This document shows positions 43,100-52,517 of a stretch of 64,000 nt of DNA, in pieces. The notes under the pieces were generated by a model. It made no database searches, was not told the DNA's origin, and worked only from the letters and a program-made list of their open reading frames with translations. The stretch is from Deltaproteobacteria bacterium. Its GTDB lineage: Bacteria; Bdellovibrionota; Bdellovibrionia; Bdellovibrionales; Bdellovibrionaceae. The DNA lies in assembly GCA_017302835.1 (NCBI GenBank), contig JAFLCC010000016.1:1-64000 (forward strand), read 5' to 3'. Positions within the stretch are counted from its first letter, which is position 1. Each line of letters begins with the position of its first letter. Made by a program: the position numbers and the translations under genes.

Positions 43100-43690
43100 A
43101 TGAATCAAATGGTATTTTGTTTAATATTTTTGTTCAGTTTTGGAGCTCTTACTTTGGCTCACGCTCAGCAGCCTAACCAGATTTTGATTAATGTCGAAAG
43201 GGAAGATTTTAAGCCTCTTCAGGCAGTGCAATGGAAGGTTCTTGTTGGTAGTTCAAGTCTGACGATGCAGAATGGGAGTATCAGCCGAACTGGTAATGGC
43301 CTGGGAGTTGGGATTGAAAGAATTTTATCTGATAGATGGTCCGCTGGGGCGAGTTATGCCAATATGCGAGTTATCGCTAGTGATTCTAGTTTTTTAAATC
43401 AAGATGATTTTGGAAATCAAACAGCCCGAGAATATAAAGAAAATATTCATGTTCTTTCAGCCTATGGAAAGTATTCCATCGTTAACCTTTCTGTAAACAA
43501 ATGGAATTTAGTCCAAGTAAGTTTGCTTGGAGGAGTTATGGATACTTCGGCAAGTACATCGAAGACCTTATTAAATTATGGAGCTGCTGTATCTTATAAT
43601 TATGATAATTTAATTGGTTTTGAATTAAACACCAAAGTTAACCAATATGCTGAATCGGCAACAAGTGCCAACCTTATAGGGTATTTTTAG
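43100..43690 (+). CDS. Outer-membrane beta-barrel protein
   Basis: A 196-residue protein with signal MNQMVFCLIFLFSFGALTLA (cleavage after AHA). Alternating strands follow: VQWKVLVGSSSLTMQNGS, GLGVGIERILSDRWSAGASY, IHVLSAYGKYSIVNLS, and the end SATSANLIGYF closes with the aromatic residue usual for outer-membrane barrels. An eight-stranded porin-like barrel is likely. The start at 43100 follows AGAAGGGA; the longer frame from 43076 lacks it. Confidence 0.7.
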   Translation: MNQMVFCLIFLFSFGALTLAHAQQPNQILINVEREDFKPLQAVQWKVLVGSSSLTMQNGSISRTGNGLGVGIERILSDRWSAGASYANMRVIASDSSFLNQDDFGNQTAREYKENIHVLSAYGKYSIVNLSVNKWNLVQVSLLGGVMDTSASTSKTLLNYGAAVSYNYDNLIGFELNTKVNQYAESATSANLIGYF

Positions 43691-43698
43691 CATTTTAA

Positions 43699-44373
43699 CT
43701 ATAAATGATGGGACTTCTCTATAATTTTATCGCGTTTTAAGATTAGAATTTTTCTTCCAGATTGATCAACAAGCCCATCCCGTTCAAACTGAGCAAGGGT
43801 TCGCATGACTGTTTCAGGAGTTGTGCCGGCCCATTGTGCTATTTCTTTTCGAGTCCATTGTTGATCTTTAAATTGGTCTTGTAAAAACAAAATGGCTTCG
43901 GCAACTCTTTGAGGGGCCCCTTTATCAATTTGGTCTATCCATTTTTCTTCAGCCTGGCGTAAGTCTTTGCAAATAAATTGCATAAATTTTAAAGAGGATT
44001 CGGGATGTTTTTTTAAAATCTCAATGAATTCATTTTTTGGGATAAAGCATAGATCAGAGTCTTCAATGGCGATAGCATTCGCTTTATAAGATTCGCCAGC
44101 CAAAAGAGATCTGTACCCTATAATGCCACCAGGTCCAATAATTCTTAATGTGTGGGAATTTCCCTCACAGGAATTGACTTCCAATTTCACTAATCCCGAT
44201 TGGAGAATAAAAATTCCCAAGGGTTCATTGCCCTCCATAAAGATAGATTGGCCGTGTTTGTATCTACATTTTACTTTGATTTTATCTAATAGAGTGCTCA
44301 CTTCAGAAAAAACACATAACACACTCTCGGTGTGGTTTTCGCAATTTTCACAGGAGTCTTTCTTTAATGACAT
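43699..44373 (-). CDS. Crp/Fnr-family regulator with FNR-like cysteines
   Basis: A 224-residue regulator. The N-terminal DSCENCENHTESVLC has Cys at 8, 11 and 20; the cyclic-nucleotide-fold follows (HGQSIFMEGNEPLGIFILQS); EDSDLCFIPKNEF holds a fourth Cys that lines up with Cys122 of E. coli FNR (there CEIPFE). The C-terminal HTH is KEIAQWAGTTPETVMRTLAQ. FNR uses four Cys to hold an oxygen-sensitive [4Fe-4S] cluster; here the third spacing is eight rather than five residues. An oxygen or nitric-oxide sensor is likely, by inference. Confidence 0.85.
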   Translation of the reverse strand: MSLKKDSCENCENHTESVLCVFSEVSTLLDKIKVKCRYKHGQSIFMEGNEPLGIFILQSGLVKLEVNSCEGNSHTLRIIGPGGIIGYRSLLAGESYKANAIAIEDSDLCFIPKNEFIEILKKHPESSLKFMQFICKDLRQAEEKWIDQIDKGAPQRVAEAILFLQDQFKDQQWTRKEIAQWAGTTPETVMRTLAQFERDGLVDQSGRKILILKRDKIIEKSHHL

Positions 44374-44520
44374 AGGGTGGTTTTAAATGAAAAAAAAATA
44401 AAAAGCGAGGAATTATTGACTGCAATGAGTCTAAACATTTTGGAAATAGATATTTTTGCAGAATCGGTATTGCCAAAGTCACTCTTTTCAGACTTTAATT
44501 GATCTCGAGGCGGTGTTTTG

Positions 44521-45450
44521 ATGAACAATCTATATAGTAAGATTCTCATTGCAGTGCTCTTAATCAGCCTTAGATTGTATTCAACCGTTCAGCATTCGGG
44601 TTCGGCCCCAGAAAACAATCAAGCCTACGATCATTATTATTTTTTTTCTGATAAAACTGTGGATCGTCGTCGCTTTGAAAATCCAACTGAGTTTGCAAGA
44701 AGTGCCATAAAAACAGGATTGATTCCTGTAACCAATCAATTAAATTTATTAATTTGGCAGAAATTTCATCAACCCCTACAGGTACCTCTAGTGCCCTATG
44801 ATAGAGTGAAGCAATTTGGTACCTGGATTGTCGATAGCAGAAATGGCACTTGTTTAAACCAAAGAGGAATTGTGCTTGTTCGTGATTCAAAAGATCCAGT
44901 AGGTTTGGTTCCAGGAAATAAATGCTTTGTTTCTCAGGGTAAGTGGCTAGATCCCTATAGTAATCGGTTATTCGTTTTATCTAAAGAAATTCAAATAGAC
45001 CACATGGTCCCATTAAAACACGCCTATATTGCGGGGGCATGGAAATGGGATAACAAACTCAGATGTCTGTATGCAAATTATATGGGATATAGAGGTCATT
45101 TGGTATCGTCTTCGGCCTTTGAAAATTTATCAAAAGGAGACTCTTCCCCCTATAGTTATTTACCTCCTAATTCCAATTACGTCTGTACCTATCTGGCAGA
45201 ATGGTTAAGAATAAAATTGATTTGGAATTTGGCTTTGATTCCTCCAGAAGTTCAGGCAATCGCGGATGCTTACAAAAAATATAGCTGTAGTTCGATCCTA
45301 TTTGAGGTTAGTTTAGATGAATTAGCCGCCCAAAGAAAGTGGATGAAAGATAATTACAATCTCTGCGATTATAATGTGGCTCCATCCTATGAAAAAAAAC
45401 AGGTAAGCCCTTTGGAACCTAGCTTGCCAGCGACAAGTATAAGACATTAA
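44521..45450 (+). CDS. Secreted HNH (DUF1524/GmrSD-type) nuclease
   Basis: A 309-residue protein with a hydrophobic export signal (NLYSKILIAVLLISLRLYST) and a C-terminal HNH domain: IQIDHMVPLKHAYIAGAWKW (the DH pair), LRCLYANYMGYRGHLVSSSA, then FENLSKGDSSPYSYLPPNSN (N...SKGD..P..WLPP pattern) and YVCTYLAEWLRIK. These match secreted DUF1524 nucleases that degrade DNA. Four or more cysteines fit a periplasmic or extracellular enzyme. A role in digesting prey or environmental DNA is inference. A TTG one codon earlier is a possible start. Confidence 0.85.
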   Translation: MNNLYSKILIAVLLISLRLYSTVQHSGSAPENNQAYDHYYFFSDKTVDRRRFENPTEFARSAIKTGLIPVTNQLNLLIWQKFHQPLQVPLVPYDRVKQFGTWIVDSRNGTCLNQRGIVLVRDSKDPVGLVPGNKCFVSQGKWLDPYSNRLFVLSKEIQIDHMVPLKHAYIAGAWKWDNKLRCLYANYMGYRGHLVSSSAFENLSKGDSSPYSYLPPNSNYVCTYLAEWLRIKLIWNLALIPPEVQAIADAYKKYSCSSILFEVSLDELAAQRKWMKDNYNLCDYNVAPSYEKKQVSPLEPSLPATSIRH

Positions 45451-45458
45451 TTTATGTT

Positions 45459-45851
45459 ATGATAAAAAATATTATTGCCCTTTTTTTAATTTCAATTTCA
45501 TTAAGTCTTTTTGGCTATTTATATTTAAAGACAGAGAAAAAGCCACTAAACCCATTTCAAACATATCTTGTAAATGAAATTGAAAAAAAAGAGATGAGCC
45601 ATGAGCTGCCAAAGGATTGGAGCTTAATAAAAAATGTAAAGTATAAATATCAATCTAAAAAAAGCAGTCATTTGTTGGGCGACCTTCCGTTTATAAAGAT
45701 AAATAAAAAGGGGATTTATAGATTAGAAATTGTATTTATGGATGAACCGGCCTCGACAGAATTCATATTGATTCAATTTAATTTAATAAACATCAAAACT
45801 AACAATCTTATCCATGAGTTTTTTCTGAGGATCAACACAAAGCAGTTTTAA
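45459..45851 (+). CDS. Small single-pass membrane protein, unknown
   Basis: A 130-residue protein with one N-terminal helix (NIIALFLISISLSLFGYLYL) and a Lys-rich periplasmic part: KDWSLIKNVKYKYQSKKSSH, then the beta-like stretch IYRLEIVFMDEPASTEFILI. It follows the nuclease gene by eight bases and could be co-expressed with it. Its end overlaps the convergent pepN gene by four bases. No family recognised. Confidence 0.6.
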   Translation: MIKNIIALFLISISLSLFGYLYLKTEKKPLNPFQTYLVNEIEKKEMSHELPKDWSLIKNVKYKYQSKKSSHLLGDLPFIKINKKGIYRLEIVFMDEPASTEFILIQFNLINIKTNNLIHEFFLRINTKQF

Positions 45852-48523
45852 CCAACGAGCGCCTCGTATTTGGATAATAACTCATATGTATTTTTAGAAA
45901 GTTTATTATCTTTAACAAAAAGAGAAATTTTAGCAGATAAGAGTGTTTTGACTTCTTGAGGCAATAAGTTTGAAATTTGAAATGCCGAAACGAGTCTCGC
46001 AGCAACTTGAGGATTGAATAAATCAATTCGTTTTATAACCTCCAGATAAAAATCCCAGTAGTTTTCTTTAGAGTAAAAAACATAAATATTTTGTCCAAAA
46101 GTACGAATTAAAGAATAAACTTGATTTGGATTTTGAATATTAAAACCTTCACTATGGTAAATTTTTTGCACAAGTTCGAAAGTGGTTTCAGAATTAGTGT
46201 CGGCAATGACTTGCATCCATTTTTGGATAACCAAGGGCTCATGTTCCCATTTTTTTAAAAAAGAATTCATTTCCGAAATTTTGTTAGTATCATCTAGCAA
46301 TCGCATTCTAAACTTAAAATAATTAATTTCTTGGTTAAAATTATGGTCTATTTTGAGCTCCGAAAGCAAAGCTAACAGATTCTCATTTTGGTCAGAGAAA
46401 CATAAGAGTTCGAAAAGATTATTTAATAATTCTCTTTGGGCCGCCATTTTGAAATCATATGCTGGAGCTGATTCTAAGATTGAAATTTCATTTTTGAGTT
46501 TAAGCAAATAAGATTTAATTTCTTGAAAACTTGATTCAACAATATGTTTTTTTATGAAATTCTCGATCTTTTGTAAAAGACTTGAATCGAGAACTTTTAT
46601 ATTTTGGATGACAATTTGAGGGTTTGGAAATAGTAATAATTTTGATTTTACGATAGCGGACAAATTTTCATTTCTAATACAGGATAAAACCAATTCACTG
46701 AATGTCTTTAAGTATGAAAGAAGATCCTGATCTTCATCAACCAATTCCATGAGGTTCCTATGCGGATCTATTTTAGCACTCTTATAGATTCCATTAAAGA
46801 GCTGAATGTAAATAGTAGAAAGTGATTCCCTTCGGTTGAAAGTGTCATCGTCATGATTTGCCAGAATAAATAAATCGTCTAAAGTTCTTTCCCAGGTTAC
46901 TTTAAGTGGGGAAGAAAAATTTCTTAAAAAAGAGATAACTGGTTTAGTGGCTAAATCATTCAGCTGTAAAAAAAACAAGGGTTCTTTTAAGTTAATAAAT
47001 TTTTCCCCATCCGAATTGATATGAATGTCTTTGTTAAGAATATCTAACTTATTTCCGATCTTGTCGAAAAAATCTATAAAAATAGGAAAATGAAATAGAT
47101 TGTCTTTCTGTTCAATCGAAAGAGTGTAGCTTTTGGTAGCTTCATTGAAAGTCTCTTTAACGATGATTTCTGGAGTTCCGGAAATCTCATACCACCGACG
47201 AAATATTTCTGACATGATTCCAGAGTCATCTAGAATAATTTTTCTAAAATCGTCAGTGGTAATGGCCTGACCATCAAATTTATTAAAATAATTGTTCATG
47301 GCAATTAGGAATTGTTTTTTTCCTAAAAGATTTTTCATCATGCGGATGATCTCTGCACCCTTTTCATAGATAGTAGATGTAAAAAAATTATCAACGCTGA
47401 AACAGGAGTCTGGTCTCACTGGATGGGCGTTGGGGCCAGCATCTTCAGGGAATTGTTTCTCTTTAAGGGTGTCGACATCTTTTATCCTCTGTACCCCTTT
47501 TTCTGTCATGTCTGCTGAAAATTCCTGATCTCGAAAAACTGTTAAACCCTCTTTCAAAGAAAGCTGAAACCAATCCCTTAAGGTGATGCGATTCCCTGTC
47601 CAATTATGAAAATACTCATGGGCGACAACAGATTCAATATTAAAAAAATCCATATCAGTTGCTGTTTTTGGATCAGCAAAAATGAGTCGAGAATTAAAGA
47701 TATTTAATCCTTTATTCTCCATGGCTCCGGCATTAAAATCATCAATAGCTACGATGAGATATTGAGATAAATCATATTCACGATGAAAGACTTGCTCATC
47801 CCAGAGCATGGCTTTTTTTAAAGAATCCATGGCATGATGACAACGAGACTCTTTTCCATGGTCGCAATAAATTTCTAAGGAAACCTTTTTCCCAGTCATT
47901 GTTGTAAAACTGTCTTTGATGTTGCCAACATTTCCAGCAAAAAGCGCAAATAAATAACAAGGTTTTTTCCAAGGATCCTGCCAGGTGACTCGATGTCTAT
48001 TTAAAGAGATATCCTTTTTGTTAATCTGTTCTCCATTTGAAAGTAAAACTGGAAAAATCGTTCTGTCAGCTTCAATAGTAACTAAAAAACTTGTCATGAT
48101 GTCAGGGCGGTCGGGAAAGTAAGTTATTTTTCTGAAGCCCTGAGCTTCGCATTGGGTGACAAGGTATTTATTGCTTTTGTAAAGACCTTCAAGTGACTTG
48201 TTGTTGTATGGGTCGATTTCTGTTTTAATTAAAAGTTCAAACTCCATTTCCATTGGACGGAGCACAAGTAGTTCCTTGTCCGTCTCTAAAGTGAATTCAT
48301 TTGGAGTCAGAACATGATTGTTTTGAGAAATACTCAGAAGGGTTAATTGAGAGCCATTTAAATAGATAGGCTTAAGTTCAAAAAGACGATAACGTGATTT
48401 TTGGGTAACGAGGACTTTGTCTTCCCAAATTTCAAAAATGAGCTCTGTAGATTTGATTTCAAAATGAGGAGCCTGGTAGTCTTTTAAAAAAACTTTTTGA
48501 GATGTAAGCGGATCTGTAGTCAT
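45848..48523 (-). CDS. pepN: Aminopeptidase N (M1 family)
   Basis: An 891-residue zinc aminopeptidase that trims N-terminal residues from peptides. N-terminal beta domain with YLVTQCEAQGFRKITYFPDR; substrate-binding FNAGAMENKGLNIFNS near 265; zinc site VVAHEYFHNWTGNRI (HExxH) near 297 with the third ligand Glu in SLKEGLTVFRDQEF; the long C-terminal helical domain follows. Length and order match PepN (DUF3458-type C-terminus). No signal peptide: cytoplasmic. Confidence 0.95.
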   Translation of the reverse strand: MTTDPLTSQKVFLKDYQAPHFEIKSTELIFEIWEDKVLVTQKSRYRLFELKPIYLNGSQLTLLSISQNNHVLTPNEFTLETDKELLVLRPMEMEFELLIKTEIDPYNNKSLEGLYKSNKYLVTQCEAQGFRKITYFPDRPDIMTSFLVTIEADRTIFPVLLSNGEQINKKDISLNRHRVTWQDPWKKPCYLFALFAGNVGNIKDSFTTMTGKKVSLEIYCDHGKESRCHHAMDSLKKAMLWDEQVFHREYDLSQYLIVAIDDFNAGAMENKGLNIFNSRLIFADPKTATDMDFFNIESVVAHEYFHNWTGNRITLRDWFQLSLKEGLTVFRDQEFSADMTEKGVQRIKDVDTLKEKQFPEDAGPNAHPVRPDSCFSVDNFFTSTIYEKGAEIIRMMKNLLGKKQFLIAMNNYFNKFDGQAITTDDFRKIILDDSGIMSEIFRRWYEISGTPEIIVKETFNEATKSYTLSIEQKDNLFHFPIFIDFFDKIGNKLDILNKDIHINSDGEKFINLKEPLFFLQLNDLATKPVISFLRNFSSPLKVTWERTLDDLFILANHDDDTFNRRESLSTIYIQLFNGIYKSAKIDPHRNLMELVDEDQDLLSYLKTFSELVLSCIRNENLSAIVKSKLLLFPNPQIVIQNIKVLDSSLLQKIENFIKKHIVESSFQEIKSYLLKLKNEISILESAPAYDFKMAAQRELLNNLFELLCFSDQNENLLALLSELKIDHNFNQEINYFKFRMRLLDDTNKISEMNSFLKKWEHEPLVIQKWMQVIADTNSETTFELVQKIYHSEGFNIQNPNQVYSLIRTFGQNIYVFYSKENYWDFYLEVIKRIDLFNPQVAARLVSAFQISNLLPQEVKTLLSAKISLFVKDNKLSKNTYELLSKYEALVG

Positions 48524-48629
48524 TTAAATGTCCTTAGCTGTATTTAAATAAAGTATAAGAGCTACTTTGTATTGTCACTTTTAAAGTTTCACGGTAGATT
48601 AAAAAGATGCTCTTCAGAGAAAGTAAAAT

Positions 48630-48977
48630 ATGAGATTAAGATCTGTCATCATTGCGAGTTCGCAATTAAAAAAAGTATTAAATTTTTATGAATTACTTGG
48701 GTTGGTTTTTCAAAGGAATCAGGTCAGTCTGGGTACCGAGTTTTACACTTCCCAAATTGAGAATTTAGAAATTTCATTTATAGAAAAAATTAATATAAGG
48801 GTGGACTCTCAACCACACTATACTTTTTCTTTTAAAGTTTCAGATATAAATAGCATTTTTAATAAGTTAACCCAGGCCGGTTTTATAGGGATATTAGATC
48901 CTATAGACGATAAAGAGGGTAAAAAAGCCATTCTTATGGATCCTGATGGCCGGTCCGTAGAAATCACGAGTTACTAA
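48630..48977 (+). CDS. VOC family protein, short
   Basis: A 115-residue VOC domain: RLRSVIIASSQLKKVLNFYE, then YTFSFKVSDINSIFNKLTQA, then GKKAILMDPDGRSVEITSY with the typical C-terminal DPDGxxxE. All key parts are present in one compact domain. Ligand unknown. Preceded by AGAGAAAGTAAAAT; no operon partner. Confidence 0.85.
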   Translation: MRLRSVIIASSQLKKVLNFYELLGLVFQRNQVSLGTEFYTSQIENLEISFIEKINIRVDSQPHYTFSFKVSDINSIFNKLTQAGFIGILDPIDDKEGKKAILMDPDGRSVEITSY

Positions 48978-48979
48978 TT

Positions 48980-49014
48980 TTTGTCTCATTTTTTTAATAA
49001 AAAATGAAGACAAA
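48980..49014 (+). terminator. Probable terminator hairpin after the VOC gene
   Basis: TTTGTCTCATTTTTT and AAAAAATGAAGACAAA form a stem with one mismatch and a short TAAT loop just after the VOC stop. The stem is AT-rich and has no clean T run beyond, so strength is doubtful. Confidence 0.4.
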
Positions 49015-49205
49015 TGTTTTAAAAAATGTAGAGACAAAATACACAGAAGAATATCTTTTTGAATTCGCAATGGATTAAAGGTGTCAAGTGAATCTACATA
49101 AAGCATTGATAATAAATCCACTCCATTTTGTAAAATAATTTAAAAACAAGTCGATAAATAGCTAATAATAAGAGGGTAGTCATCAATCTTTTTGAGGTAA
49201 TTACT

Positions 49206-50321
49206 TTGGTTAAACTTACAATGATTGGCATAACATTTCTATTTCTGCTGGGGTGTGCTGGACCAGCGACTCCATTTGGTGCCGTTCCCATAAAGGAAAT
49301 CTATAGAATTTCAAAGGGGCTTCCAGATGAATTGAGTGACCCAGACATGCGGTCTGACCCTTTAATGCCGGCCCGTGGGATAGCAGCTACAAATAATGCC
49401 TACATTGCCGTTAGTCCAAAGAATCAAGTTTTTCATAAAAAACAGGATTTGCGAGTCCATCTGCATGATTCCCTGAAATTAAATATGAAAAATAAGATCA
49501 CTGTGAAATTTAACGGTGTTAATATGACTGACGAGTTTTATAAAAAAGCCCAAGTGATTTTAAATAACAATAACAATTTAGTTTTTGAATTTGAAAATTT
49601 TAAATTAAATCCCAAACAAGAAAATAAAATTAATTTTTCTTTTAAGTCAGCTGAAAATAAGAAATTAAAAATCGATATCACTCCTCCTACTTGCTTTTGG
49701 AATGAGCTAAATGAAATTAAATCAACAGAATGGTTTTCGGTTCATTCAGATATGTTAAAATGGATCAATTATTTAGGTGAAAAAGAAAGAGTTAACCCCA
49801 TTCTTCTTGGGGGGTTGATTGCTCAAGAATCTGGATTTAACACGAAGGCTTTAAGCTATTCTAAAGCTCTTGGATTGACTCAAATCACTCCAATTGCTGA
49901 AAAGGAAATTATATCTGAATATCCAGAATTTCCAAGGTTTCCAAAAATAAATAATCTTAGCTTTTTGAAATTGAAATCTTTAATTTCTTTTGGAAAAATT
50001 AATGCGACTAACGAGTGGCGATTGGACCCTAAGAAATCAATTCAAGGAGGATTGGCCTATTTAAATTATTTAAAAACTTACTGGAACAAAAATGAACAAA
50101 AAGAATTTTTAGATAGAAACTTGGGAGATGATATTAATTTTGAAAAGGAAGTCGAATGGATTATATTAGCGAGTTATAATTCAGGATTTACTCGTGTAAG
50201 AAATTCAATTTTCAAAAATAAAAGTAGTTGGCTTAATGACGTTGAATTAAGTGAGGCACGACGGTACGTTAACATGATTTCCAGTTATTGCTTTGCTTTT
50301 TCAGGGAAACTTTATGAATAA
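49206..50321 (+). CDS. Lipoprotein lytic transglycosylase (SLT domain)
   Basis: A 371-residue protein with a lipobox (MVKLTMIGITFLFLLGC, Cys17) from a TTG behind GAGG. After an unassigned N-terminal beta region (about 60-170), the C-terminal part is a soluble-lytic-transglycosylase domain: NPILLGGLIAQESGFNTKAL with the catalytic Glu (ES), SKALGLTQITPIAEKEI, KSIQGGLAYLNYLKTYW and WIILASYNSGFTRVRNS. It would cut peptidoglycan glycan strands at the outer membrane. It may serve in prey wall entry or in own wall turnover. The PilZ gene overlaps its end by eight bases. Confidence 0.9.
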   Translation: MVKLTMIGITFLFLLGCAGPATPFGAVPIKEIYRISKGLPDELSDPDMRSDPLMPARGIAATNNAYIAVSPKNQVFHKKQDLRVHLHDSLKLNMKNKITVKFNGVNMTDEFYKKAQVILNNNNNLVFEFENFKLNPKQENKINFSFKSAENKKLKIDITPPTCFWNELNEIKSTEWFSVHSDMLKWINYLGEKERVNPILLGGLIAQESGFNTKALSYSKALGLTQITPIAEKEIISEYPEFPRFPKINNLSFLKLKSLISFGKINATNEWRLDPKKSIQGGLAYLNYLKTYWNKNEQKEFLDRNLGDDINFEKEVEWIILASYNSGFTRVRNSIFKNKSSWLNDVELSEARRYVNMISSYCFAFSGKLYE

Positions 50322-51033
50322 AAAGCCATCTTATTTTTCATGGTTATCCCTATTTTTATTAGGAGTGGTTATTTCCTTTCCAGCGCAAATTTTGTATCTA
50401 TTTGAATATGAACTTAGTGATATTTATTTATGTTTTTCACAGCTAAGTCTTATAAATTGGCTGGTAATGGCTTCCTGTTTGATTGCTAGCATTTTTATAT
50501 GGAGGGTTTACAAATATATAAATTACGTCGCAGTAGGATTGGTCCTTCTTGTTTCCGTAAATAATTTAGCAGTGGGCCTGACAGAGGTGAACTACACGAT
50601 AATGGAATCAATGATTTCTGTAGTTATTTTTGTCATCCCTTTAATGTTTTTGTTTAATCCTAGCTATCAAAAATTAATTTACAATCCAGCACTTCATTAT
50701 TGGAAGACTCCTCGGAGATTCTCTTTGCAAGAAGCTGTTTATATCGATAAAGAATTAAATATAATTTCAGAATCTGTTAATGTATCCAGTTCGGGTATAC
50801 TTATTAGAATTAGTAACAACGAATTGACGAAAATGAACTTGATCGAGAGATTTAAAAGTCCAGTTCTTATTAGGTTTACAGTTAAAGGTCATCAGTTTTC
50901 TACCTTGGCAAAAAAAATTCGTTCACATTATGATTTCAAGAGCAATGAATGTTTTATGGCCTTTCATTATTGCCAGTTGAGCCTGCTTGAACAGAAAATT
51001 CTACAGTTTAATTTAGCTTCCAATTCCTATTAA
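50314..51033 (+). CDS. Membrane protein with PilZ domain
   Basis: A 239-residue protein with four predicted helices in residues 1-125 (WLSLFLLGVVISFPAQILYL, INWLVMASCLIASIFIW, VAVGLVLLVSVNNLAVGL and MISVVIFVIPLMFLF) followed by a PilZ-like domain: KTPRRFSLQEAVYIDKEL (RRxx-type entry), then SESVNVSSSGILIRIS (the D/NxSxxG motif) and the beta-barrel. PilZ domains bind cyclic-di-GMP. The c-di-GMP motif is nearly complete. Its start lies inside the transglycosylase gene (ATGAATAA) behind AGGGAAA, so the two are coupled. Confidence 0.82.
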   Translation: MNKKPSYFSWLSLFLLGVVISFPAQILYLFEYELSDIYLCFSQLSLINWLVMASCLIASIFIWRVYKYINYVAVGLVLLVSVNNLAVGLTEVNYTIMESMISVVIFVIPLMFLFNPSYQKLIYNPALHYWKTPRRFSLQEAVYIDKELNIISESVNVSSSGILIRISNNELTKMNLIERFKSPVLIRFTVKGHQFSTLAKKIRSHYDFKSNECFMAFHYCQLSLLEQKILQFNLASNSY

Positions 51034-51092
51034 TTCGCAGTCCAACATTGCTCTACCAGTCTTTTTGCGCAGTCTACATAAAACAAGATGAA

Positions 51093-52235
51093 TTAGGGCG
51101 ACAATAAATCTTCGTGAAAAACTTCTAGCAAAATACGAGGTAAGTCCTTTCTCGGGACCCAAAAGGTGCCGCCCTCGCATTCATATTTATAAATCGGGTA
51201 ATCAGGGATATAAACAGAATTAATGAAAGCTTTGCGATGGCAATCAGTTCCCCAAGAATTTCTAATTTGATAATAGCAAGTGTTGTTTGTAAATTTTCTT
51301 CCCGAGATGATAGAGGCATGCTCTATGGTATTACTCATTTCTGAATTGATAACATTTTGAAGTAAATACGAAATTCCCAGAGGCTTTTCATTGTCAAGAA
51401 CCTTGTCAATGATGTTTAGAACCTCATTTTGAGTTATTTTTTGATGCAATTCTTCGTTGTAAAACTCCTCTGTGCTGTTTCTGTAGGAGGCAAGACGGTT
51501 AAATTTTTTTCTTTTGCTAATGCCGATTTTTCTATCCTCACAAACAACCTCGGTTAATTTTAACACGGCATTATGAATTAATGGTTCTTCTAAAACGGAT
51601 TGGATTTTTTTCTTATCATAATTGGATAAAAATGTTCCTTGTGATTCTAACTCCTTAATCATTTTCACATATTGTGCTTTAAAATTTTCGTTTTTTGTAG
51701 AGATGTATTTTTGATAGTTTTCATGAATTTCACTGAAACGATTAAATTTTTCACGTAATTTTGTTTTAAATCCCGTGTTAAGCAGCGAGTAATCAAGTGA
51801 TTGCGGGCAAAAAAATCCTTTTTCTTGAATGATATTTAAAGTTTCATAAATGAGGCCACCTGAGGAAAAAATTTCTTCAGGCTTTATATTGCTTTTAATC
51901 TGCGCCCATTGATAATTCAGAGCTGTATAAATGGCAGAGACCTGATGCTCAGACCCAGCAGGAGCTATTGGGGATAAACTCATGAGTTGGTTTTGAGAAT
52001 TTAAATGGGATTCAATTTCATTCCAATGCGCGTAGCTCAGCAAATCAGCTGCGGTATTGGCAAAACACCAACCCATGTCACTTTGATCCCTAATGGGCCC
52101 TAGACGGTCATTTAAATTCTTGAAAGCGCAACTCTCCATGGTGGTTTCATTGGCGTAGACAGAAAGAGAAAAATAAGTACTTAGTATTAAGTAAAATAAG
52201 TTAATTCCGAATTTGCATAATCTAATCATACTCAA
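51093..52235 (-). CDS. Papain-like (C1A) cysteine protease, secreted
   Basis: A 380-residue protein with a signal peptide (FGINLFYLILSTYFSLSVYA). Active site Cys in LGPIRDQSDMGWCFANTAAD (Gln-x...-GxCFA, about residue 57), His in NTIEHASIISGRKF (about 309) and Asn in YYQIRNSWGTDCH (about 326), the full C1 triad plus Gln. The insert of some 200 residues between Cys and His is long for papains and helical, perhaps an inhibitory or binding region. Likely periplasmic or secreted protease for prey or envelope protein (inference). Confidence 0.82.
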   Translation of the reverse strand: MSMIRLCKFGINLFYLILSTYFSLSVYANETTMESCAFKNLNDRLGPIRDQSDMGWCFANTAADLLSYAHWNEIESHLNSQNQLMSLSPIAPAGSEHQVSAIYTALNYQWAQIKSNIKPEEIFSSGGLIYETLNIIQEKGFFCPQSLDYSLLNTGFKTKLREKFNRFSEIHENYQKYISTKNENFKAQYVKMIKELESQGTFLSNYDKKKIQSVLEEPLIHNAVLKLTEVVCEDRKIGISKRKKFNRLASYRNSTEEFYNEELHQKITQNEVLNIIDKVLDNEKPLGISYLLQNVINSEMSNTIEHASIISGRKFTNNTCYYQIRNSWGTDCHRKAFINSVYIPDYPIYKYECEGGTFWVPRKDLPRILLEVFHEDLLSP

Positions 52236-52517
52236 ATTATATTTTCAAAAAGTGGGCCATCTTTTGGTGAGTATAGGGGTTGTATTTAAAACCCTGAGAA
52301 AGAGGCAAATCGATGTCAATTTATAAGACAGCTGTCAGCCCATGGATCTCATTTAGGGAATCCTCTTACGTCACAATGCCCCCTAACAGTAATTCACACT
52401 TGGCAAGATAATCGCACTACTCACCAATAAAGGTCAGTCCGGTTGGCACACTTGAGAAATAAATCCAAAGAAGTTTGGAACAGCCTTAAATGCTTTGTAA
52501 GAATGTAAGGATTAAAC

